Of a DNA stretch of 10,577 nucleotides, positions 5,186 to 10,577 are shown in pieces. The position numbers were made by a program, and so were the translations under genes. This DNA comes from an uncultured Eubacteriales bacterium (lineage in GTDB: Bacteria; Bacillota; Clostridia; Monoglobales; Monoglobaceae). The notes beneath the pieces are model-generated. The model was not told the origin of the DNA. It made no database searches and was given only the letters and a program-made list of their open reading frames with translations. Where the stretch lies: contig URZD01000062.1 of NCBI GenBank assembly GCA_900552305.1, forward strand, positions 1-10,577, given 5' to 3'. Each line of letters starts with the position of its first letter. Within the stretch, counting starts at the first letter, position 1.

Positions 5186-7267
5186 TTATTCCCTGATTCC
5201 GCTGCCGTTTATCAGTGTTGTACTCATATGCGGCATAAGACCGTCAAACACAAACACTTTAAAATATGAAGGCGCGCTGTTTACATTTATCTGCGCCGAT
5301 ACCGCCGCTGTACCGTCGGAAATACTTGCGGAGCCGACGCCTATAAGAGCGCCGCCTTCGTCATACGCTCCTGCAAATACATTTGCCGCAAACGCTGTTT
5401 CCGCGTCCTTTGCCACGTTAAATTCAACCGTATAGCTTCCCGCGGCAAACTGTGAAAAATCCGTTACCTCGCTGCCTTCATAGCTGAGCTTATATCCGTT
5501 GATAAGAACATCGTTTGTTATGGTATAGTCCTTATACTCGCAAGGCTTTGCATTCGGAATATCCGCAAGGTGGGAATACACTCTGATTGCAACCGTTTTT
5601 GCGTCCTGCTTTTTAACCGCGACATATGCGCCGTCCTCGGTTGTTGTGTATTTAAGTCCCGCAATTACCTTTTCCGGCGAACCTACAAAGCTCCATACCT
5701 CCCGAGAAAGGTCAGCCTTAACGCCGTAAACGCTTAATTCGTTAAAGGTTTTTGCCGATGTAAACGTGCTTTTCAGCTTTTCTGCCACCGCATTCGAAAA
5801 ATCCTCCTCGGTTGCTCCGTCAAAATATGTAACATTGCCCAAAAGATAGCACTCCGCCGCGGCAAAGTCAAAGCTCACATAATCGCCGAAGTTTTTCGCG
5901 CCGTACTGGAATCTTACCGGAATACCGACCGTTTCGGTATCCGCGCCGTACGGTATAATATATTCGGCACGCTGCCACTCGCCCGGCTTTGATATATCAA
6001 GATTTTTTGTGTTCTTTAAGCCGCTAACTTCGCTCGAACGGCAGATATATGTCGGCTGAGCCGTAACGCGGCTGTCGGTATCGGCGGTGTTCACCCTGTA
6101 ATAAAACGAAAAATATACATAGTCCGCTTTATTGACAGCTGTTTTTTCAATCGGAAAGTTCAGGTTAAACTTCGGCCATTTTGCCTTTTCCGTATATACC
6201 GCGCCGTATCTGTACACATTCCCGAATATACCGTAATTTACAATTCCTCTGTCTGCTTCGCCCTCAACCTGATATGTTCCGTCAGCGGTACCTCTTATTC
6301 CCCTGCCGTCATTCGCGCCGATTATAACCTCCGGTCTGATACATTCTATCGCATACACCGTATACTGTCCCGCGCTCGGATTCAAAAGGTCCGCCCTTGC
6401 CGAATACACGGTAATTAAACAGGTGCTTTCGTCCGGAGTTGTAATTTTAACCGTTGCGTCACTGCTCTCGGGAACAACCGTCACGTTTTTACTAACCGAC
6501 TCAACAGAGCCGACCACGCTGCAGCTATAGGGGTTTTCGTTAAGGTCAATTTCCGTATTGCCGATCTTAATACTCTTTATTTTGGAATTTGTAGAGAATG
6601 TGTTTTGTATCTGCTGCAAAACCGTAGTTCCGTCCTCCTCATCCGTTGCAGCGCCGAGGTGTATTGCTTTTATTCCCGCAAAGTCAACGCTTGCGACACT
6701 GTTTGCAGATACGCCCATGTTAAAGTACAGCGCCGTTTCCCACCATGTTCTGTCATAATTCATAGGAATTATCCCCTCATAGCGGCGCCAGCTGCCGTCC
6801 GCATCCTCTGCCGACGCAATATTTACCGTTCCTTTGTCTGTATAGTCATACAAAAATTTTGCCATTTGCATTCCGTTTGCCGCAGCGGTCACTTTGCCGT
6901 CCGTTTCGGGCGTGTTCAGCCTGTAATAATACGAAATATAAAACTTGTCTCCCGCTTTTATACCGGGGTTTCCGCTTTTGTCGTCCGCAAAATACAAAGA
7001 AATTGCAAAGCGGTTATATGTACTACTTCCCTTGTTTGTTGTCCATCTGTGAATCTTTCCCATTTCGTCATCAAATGTTGTTGTGTATGTACCGCCGTCT
7101 CCGCCGTTACCCTTGGTTATATTATAGATATTTCTGTTAAAATTCGGCAGTGCAACGCCGTTTTCCGTTTGTGTCGGCAGCGCCGCATTTGCGCCAATCG
7201 CGCCAAAGATCATTACCGCGCACAGCATCAGTCCCAATACCCGTTTAAACCTTTTCATTTTTCCCAT
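5186..7267 (-). CDS. Secreted protein with tandemly duplicated beta-sandwich units, function unknown
   Basis: A 693-aa protein with a signal peptide (hydrophobic 8-25, predicted cut after ANA at 28). Residues about 40-309 and 310-585 are diverged copies of one unit. Matching pairs are KFYISYYYRLNTPETDGKVTA (108-128) with YVYFSFYYRVNTADTDSRVTA (383-403), WRRYEGIIP with WQRAEYIIP, VDFAGIKAIHLG with FDFAAAECYLLG, and ITVYSARADLLNPSAGQYTVY with IRVYSHLADIPNAKPCEYKDY. Each unit looks like a jelly-roll, carbohydrate-binding-module-like domain followed by a smaller Ig-like domain. A further beta-domain (586-693) ends with FKVFVFDGLMPHMSTT, a form I recognise from C-terminal modules of other clostridial secreted proteins. 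No catalytic motif or wall anchor is seen. The start is set by GGAGG at 7276-7280. Lying just ahead of the binding-protein gene, it may capture the glycan outside the cell (inference). I do not recognise a named family. Confidence 0.85.
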   Translation of the reverse strand: MGKMKRFKRVLGLMLCAVMIFGAIGANAALPTQTENGVALPNFNRNIYNITKGNGGDGGTYTTTFDDEMGKIHRWTTNKGSSTYNRFAISLYFADDKSGNPGIKAGDKFYISYYYRLNTPETDGKVTAAANGMQMAKFLYDYTDKGTVNIASAEDADGSWRRYEGIIPMNYDRTWWETALYFNMGVSANSVASVDFAGIKAIHLGAATDEEDGTTVLQQIQNTFSTNSKIKSIKIGNTEIDLNENPYSCSVVGSVESVSKNVTVVPESSDATVKITTPDESTCLITVYSARADLLNPSAGQYTVYAIECIRPEVIIGANDGRGIRGTADGTYQVEGEADRGIVNYGIFGNVYRYGAVYTEKAKWPKFNLNFPIEKTAVNKADYVYFSFYYRVNTADTDSRVTAQPTYICRSSEVSGLKNTKNLDISKPGEWQRAEYIIPYGADTETVGIPVRFQYGAKNFGDYVSFDFAAAECYLLGNVTYFDGATEEDFSNAVAEKLKSTFTSAKTFNELSVYGVKADLSREVWSFVGSPEKVIAGLKYTTTEDGAYVAVKKQDAKTVAIRVYSHLADIPNAKPCEYKDYTITNDVLINGYKLSYEGSEVTDFSQFAAGSYTVEFNVAKDAETAFAANVFAGAYDEGGALIGVGSASISDGTAAVSAQINVNSAPSYFKVFVFDGLMPHMSTTLINGSGIRE

Positions 7268-7275
7268 TTTAAATA

Positions 7276-7280
7276 CCTCC
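7276..7280 (-). promoter_or_regulatory. Ribosome-binding site that decides the start of the duplicated secreted protein
   Basis: The longest frame begins at ATG 7285, but the only good Shine-Dalgarno, GGAGG, lies inside that extension, three bases after that ATG. It is eight bases ahead of the second ATG at 7267. The real start is therefore 7267, which also gives a more ordinary signal peptide (MGKMKRFKR plus hydrophobic core). Confidence 0.85.
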
Positions 7281-7322
7281 AACATAAATTTTTTATATTA
7301 ACCCGTTTCATGATGTCCTTAT

Positions 7323-9938
7323 TTAATTTTCCACGATGTACAAAAATCCTCCGTTTGACATTGCTGCAAGGAACTCGTCGCCTTCCTCAAGATAGCCGAT
7401 GTTCTTTACTGCGTATTCCTCTCTGCCGCTGTCGCGGAATGAAATTATTTTTCCGTTATCCATGCTTATATATTCCTTGACAAAGGTTGTTTCATTATCG
7501 CGCATTACCTCGCAGTACGCCGTGTTGCCGGTCTTTTTAAGCACCCTTCCCTTTGTTACGCGGAATCCCGCATAGTACCTCCAGCCTATTTCGTTCGTAC
7601 CCGTTCCCTTATCATAAAACGAAAAATAGTTTATTTTGTCCTTATCTTTATCATAGTAAATCAGAACGTCATCCTCTGTTGCCTCCGAACCCGTGTCTCT
7701 GATTTGAATCATATCCCCGACCTGAACAAAATCATCATCCGTAAACGAATACTTCATACTGATTTCGTTGCCCGCATGGTCAAGCATTCTTATCATTTTG
7801 TATGTTTCGTCCGTCCCCGAATCATATGTATTATAAAATCCGACAACAAGTCCGTATTTTGTCGCGGACGCGTCAAGTCCCTTTCCTTTCGCACATTCGA
7901 CAACAAAATAGTCCGCGTTCATTTCTCCCGCTTCAAGCACAACGGGCGTTCCGATAAGCTGATCCTCAACGCGCGGATTGCACTCGTTTATTCTGTAGGT
8001 TTCATTATTCTTGAATATCTCCGTACCCGCAACACTGTAGTATTTTTCGTCCTGTGCCGAAAGGTCGCTGTACGGAACAATAAATATTTTTGTGTTTCCC
8101 TTAAGCTGAATTTGATTTTCAAGGCTAAACCGCGCAGACAGCCATCTTCTCGCGTTGTTCGAGGTCATCTGTTCAAAATCCTGCTTATGATACGGCTTGT
8201 CGGTATCGTCTGTTACCTGTATTACCCTTTTCAGCTCGCCGCTCGCACCGCGCCGCACAAACACAAATTTTGAAAGCGCGCTGTTTTCCGCATCAAGAAT
8301 ATTAAAAAGCTCCCTCGGCGAAATTCCCGAATGTACCTCGCCGTTTTTGTCGGTAAGTGTCACGGAGCGGCTTACCGCGCATATTTCCTTTTCGCCCTTT
8401 TCGTTCAGCAGCTTTACCTTCGAGCCGCTAAAATCGTCAATGCTCCTTGATATAATATATACAGCCTCATATCCGCTGCCGCCCGCAGCCTCAATATCTA
8501 TAACCAAGCCGTTCGGCGCAGAGTAGAACCTGTACGTCTTGCCCGTTTCAAGCTCCGAAGGCTCCGTTTTACAGCAATACGACAGCTTTAGTATCTCCTC
8601 GTTGTCCAGCTTCACGGTACGCTTTTTTTCGTTTATCTCCTCCGCCTTACCCTCGCTGTAGCTTTCGACCGCGGATACCAGAATCGGAAAGCCGTAATCC
8701 TCCGAGTTATACACAAGATACCGCCATTCCTTTTTCATCTCGGCTATGCTTATGTCCGCGCCGCTCTCGTTTCTTAAAAAACATTCCGAGTACCGTTTAA
8801 GCTCCAGCGCCGGCAGATTTGAGTCCGAAATAACATACCGCTCCTTGTCGATAAACCCGCCCGAATATACGTCCGCCTTCAAAAGAATAACAGTTTCATA
8901 TCTGCCGTCGCAATCGTTGTCAATCAATCTGTATTCCGTACCCTTTGCACCGAGCTTTGTCTTTGCCTCCCTAAAGCTCATCGGCTTAAAATTCCAGAGT
9001 ATATTTGCGTCGCTGTCAACGGTAAACGTCAGAACACGGTTGTTTTTCTCGAATTTAAGACCGTTTCCGTCCGTTTCAACATAGTCCTCGCTTTCAAAAA
9101 TTTCCTCGCGGTTGTTTGACGGATATGCGTAAACAATGCTCTTGCCGCTGTCATTATCCTCAAAATACAGCTTTACGTTCTGTCCGAAAAACCGCTCCAT
9201 CGGAAAAACCTTTGCGTCATACTCAGTCCGACCGATAACAGCCTTGCCGCTTCCGTATTCATAATCCGAAATTACCGACCATATTCCCGCCGCGTTGACA
9301 ATTCCCTGAGCCGTATAGATATTCCACACTCTTTCAAGCAGCGTTTCCGTGCCGTAGCCAATCTCGCTGCCCGTCTTCGTATAGCTTGCCTCCGGGCATT
9401 TTGACATCAGCATATTATATAACAGAACCTTTGCGTTCCTTCGACTCACCGGCGCCGACTGCGAATACCCGCAGCCCTTGTACAAATCCAGTCCCGTCTC
9501 AACGCCCAAATATCCGTTCGACATTGCAACCGATTTATAACCGAGCGCGTTAACCATAATCACGCCCGCCTCGGCGAACGAAATATAATCGTCGGGATAA
9601 AAGCGTCTGTCACCCGCCCCGCTTATGTACCCCTTTTGGAAGGCATAAACTATCTCGTTATAGTATCGGTGATTTACCGTTACATCATTGAATACCGGAT
9701 AGTCGCTTTCTGTCACCAATGTTTCCCTGACCGCCGCAAGAACATGGGCAAGAAATTCCGCTCTTGAAATCAGCTCGTCACCGTTTTCCGCGTTTTCCTC
9801 TGCAATCCCAAGCGCGTCAAGCAAACCGATTCCATCCGGCTCCGCCGTTTTCTGCGCGTCCGCTGCAAATGTATGTATACACAGTTGCACCGAAAATATA
9901 AGAACAAGCATATAGCTTAAACACCGTTTCATCTTCAC
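7323..9938 (-). CDS. Exported SLH-domain protein with a long beta-rich tail of unknown function
   Basis: An 871-aa protein with a signal peptide (MKMKRCLSYMLVLIFSVQL..., cut probably after TFA at 25). Residues about 35-180 hold SLH-type repeats. The first is partial, with ISRAEFLAHVLAAV at 57-70. The second is clear (FNDV at 83, YAFQKGYISGAGDRRFYPDD at 98-117, FAEAGVIMVNALGY at 121-134). The third is degenerate (VSRRNAKVLLYNML at 164-177). SLH domains hold proteins on pyruvylated wall polymers. From about 200 to the end it is rich in predicted strands, with loosely repeated units of the kind G-x-V, 30-50 residues, G-x-x-(I/V/Y), near 212-270, 428-482, 695-762 and 796-868. One possible calcium loop, DNDCDGRYE (340-348), resembles DxDxDG motifs. 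No catalytic motif is recognised. GTG at 9938 is preferred over ATG at 9932 because AGGAG lies six bases ahead. Only 31 bases separate it from the upstream SLH gene. Role in surface glycan handling is inferred from context. Confidence 0.85.
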   Translation of the reverse strand: MKMKRCLSYMLVLIFSVQLCIHTFAADAQKTAEPDGIGLLDALGIAEENAENGDELISRAEFLAHVLAAVRETLVTESDYPVFNDVTVNHRYYNEIVYAFQKGYISGAGDRRFYPDDYISFAEAGVIMVNALGYKSVAMSNGYLGVETGLDLYKGCGYSQSAPVSRRNAKVLLYNMLMSKCPEASYTKTGSEIGYGTETLLERVWNIYTAQGIVNAAGIWSVISDYEYGSGKAVIGRTEYDAKVFPMERFFGQNVKLYFEDNDSGKSIVYAYPSNNREEIFESEDYVETDGNGLKFEKNNRVLTFTVDSDANILWNFKPMSFREAKTKLGAKGTEYRLIDNDCDGRYETVILLKADVYSGGFIDKERYVISDSNLPALELKRYSECFLRNESGADISIAEMKKEWRYLVYNSEDYGFPILVSAVESYSEGKAEEINEKKRTVKLDNEEILKLSYCCKTEPSELETGKTYRFYSAPNGLVIDIEAAGGSGYEAVYIISRSIDDFSGSKVKLLNEKGEKEICAVSRSVTLTDKNGEVHSGISPRELFNILDAENSALSKFVFVRRGASGELKRVIQVTDDTDKPYHKQDFEQMTSNNARRWLSARFSLENQIQLKGNTKIFIVPYSDLSAQDEKYYSVAGTEIFKNNETYRINECNPRVEDQLIGTPVVLEAGEMNADYFVVECAKGKGLDASATKYGLVVGFYNTYDSGTDETYKMIRMLDHAGNEISMKYSFTDDDFVQVGDMIQIRDTGSEATEDDVLIYYDKDKDKINYFSFYDKGTGTNEIGWRYYAGFRVTKGRVLKKTGNTAYCEVMRDNETTFVKEYISMDNGKIISFRDSGREEYAVKNIGYLEEGDEFLAAMSNGGFLYIVEN

Positions 9939-9969
9939 AAACCGCTCCTTTCACCGCTGCGCACTGCCG

Positions 9970-10577
9970 TCATCTGTTTTTTATTATTCTGTAAACCATT
10001 GCCGCCGCCTGAGCTCTTGTCGCAAAGCTCTGCGGCATAAATGCGTTATTCTCATTACCCGTTATTATGCCGTTTTCCGCCATGCTGCCGACAGCCGCTT
10101 TTGCATAATCTGCGATTTCAAGGCTATCCGTAAAGTTTGGCTTTGCGCCTTCAAAAGACATTCCGTACTTCACGGCAAATCGGTAAAGCATTACGGCAAG
10201 CTCCTGGCGGCTTATATTATCGTCAGGGCGAAAAGCTCCGTTTTCTTCTCCGTTTACAAGCTCCGCGCCGTTTGCCGCCGCTATGTAGCCAAACGCCCAA
10301 TGCGCGTCGGTCGTATCTTCAAAAGCCTGTGCCGCAGCCGTTTGCGGCTCTGTTCCGAACGCGGCGCAAAGCAGCTTTACGATTTCCGCTCTTGTAATAT
10401 TGCTTTCGGGATTAAAATTGCCGTTTTCATCTCCGCTGACAATTTCCTTCCAGTGCAAAAAGTTTATGGCGTCATATGCCCAGTGCGTGTCCTTTACGTC
10501 ACGGAACACCGTCGCAGCTCTGTTTTCTCCGCTTTCGCCGCTGCTTTGATTAGGCTTTGCGGTCGGAGTGAACAGTC
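9970..10577 (-). CDS. C-terminal part of an SLH-anchored surface protein (cut by window edge)
   Basis: The frame is open to the window edge and shows 201 residues before a TGA stop at 9970-9972. A short linker rich in Pro, Ser, Thr, Gly and Glu (TPTAKPNQSSGESGENRAAT) leads into three SLH domains. They begin at FRDVKDTHWAYDAI, FEDTTDAHWAFGYI and FTDSLEIADYAKAA, with the motif residues ITRAEIVKLL, ISRQELAVML and ATRAQAAAMV. Three C-terminal SLH domains behind a flexible linker are the standard wall anchor of clostridial surface enzymes and scaffold proteins. The catalytic or binding part lies outside the window, so its activity is unknown. The GTG at 10509 that could open a shorter 179-aa frame sits inside the first SLH domain and has no ribosome-binding site, so it is not taken as a start. 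Co-directional with and 31 bases ahead of the next SLH gene. Confidence 0.92.
   Translation of the reverse strand, partial: LFTPTAKPNQSSGESGENRAATVFRDVKDTHWAYDAINFLHWKEIVSGDENGNFNPESNITRAEIVKLLCAAFGTEPQTAAAQAFEDTTDAHWAFGYIAAANGAELVNGEENGAFRPDDNISRQELAVMLYRFAVKYGMSFEGAKPNFTDSLEIADYAKAAVGSMAENGIITGNENNAFMPQSFATRAQAAAMVYRIIKNR

Noticed and set aside
7255..7311. Possible 18-codon leader peptide overlapping the start of the duplicated secreted protein gene
   Set aside because: The ribosome site spacing (AAGGA, four bases) is poor, and the frame runs across the real GGAGG and start codon. No repeated codons of a leader-peptide type are seen.
6605..7480. Plus-strand frame of 291 codons, and other plus-strand frames across 1.8-9.1 kb
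   Set aside because: All lie antisense to clear minus-strand genes, have low-quality Cys/Arg/Phe-rich or Ser-rich products, and lack start signals. They arise from the codon bias of the real genes.
9970..9972. Genome-wide reassignment of TGA as a sense codon
   Set aside because: TGA ends the SLH protein right after its third SLH domain, and no other in-frame TGA occurs in the long genes here. The standard code fits, so the phosphoesterase TGA is a local event.
1..10577. CRISPR arrays, tRNA or rRNA genes, insertion sequences, transposase or integrase genes
   Set aside because: None seen: no regularly spaced direct repeats, no tRNA-like cloverleaf, and no transposase-like reading frame.

Overview
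The window reads as a piece of a chromosome from a Gram-positive, Clostridia-like bacterium. Three things point there: a lipobox-bearing solute-binding protein, S-layer-homology (SLH) wall-anchoring domains, and strong GGAGG-type Shine-Dalgarno sites throughout. SLH-rich carbohydrate loci of this kind are typical of gut Clostridia. The exact lineage cannot be told from the sequence. All recognisable genes lie on the minus strand, so transcription runs from high to low coordinates, and the long plus-strand frames are antisense shadows.

In transcription order: (1) the C-terminal end of a protein with three SLH domains (9970-10577, cut by the window edge); (2) an 871-aa exported protein with degenerate SLH domains at its N-terminus and a long beta-rich tail of unknown function (7323-9938); (3) a 693-aa secreted protein built from an internally duplicated beta-sandwich unit (5186-7267); (4) a lipoprotein sugar-binding protein (3768-5156); (5) and (6) two CUT1-type sugar permeases (2808-3755 and 1947-2798). 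Gaps between these genes are short (9 to 55 bases), with no terminator visible, and at two junctions the stop codon is part of the next ribosome-binding site. This is very probably one operon. No ATPase gene is in the window, as is usual for CUT1 systems that share an MsmX/MsmK-type ATPase.

A gap of about 260 bases (1688-1946) follows, carrying four separate hairpin-forming inverted repeats. Beyond it is a metallophosphoesterase gene (593-1687) whose frame is interrupted by a single in-frame TGA exactly at its conserved RGNHD metal-binding motif. Last comes the start of a GH36-family alpha-galactosidase (1-579, cut by the window edge), which begins 13 bases after the phosphoesterase.

Taken together this looks like a Gram-positive glycan-uptake locus. 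Wall-attached and secreted beta-rich proteins would meet the glycan outside the cell, the ABC transporter would import galactose-containing oligosaccharides, and the GH36 enzyme would remove alpha-galactosyl units in the cytoplasm. The substrate is inferred from GH36 only. The most interesting points are the interrupted phosphoesterase, the hairpin-rich gap, and the two unrecognised exported proteins encoded directly ahead of the transporter.
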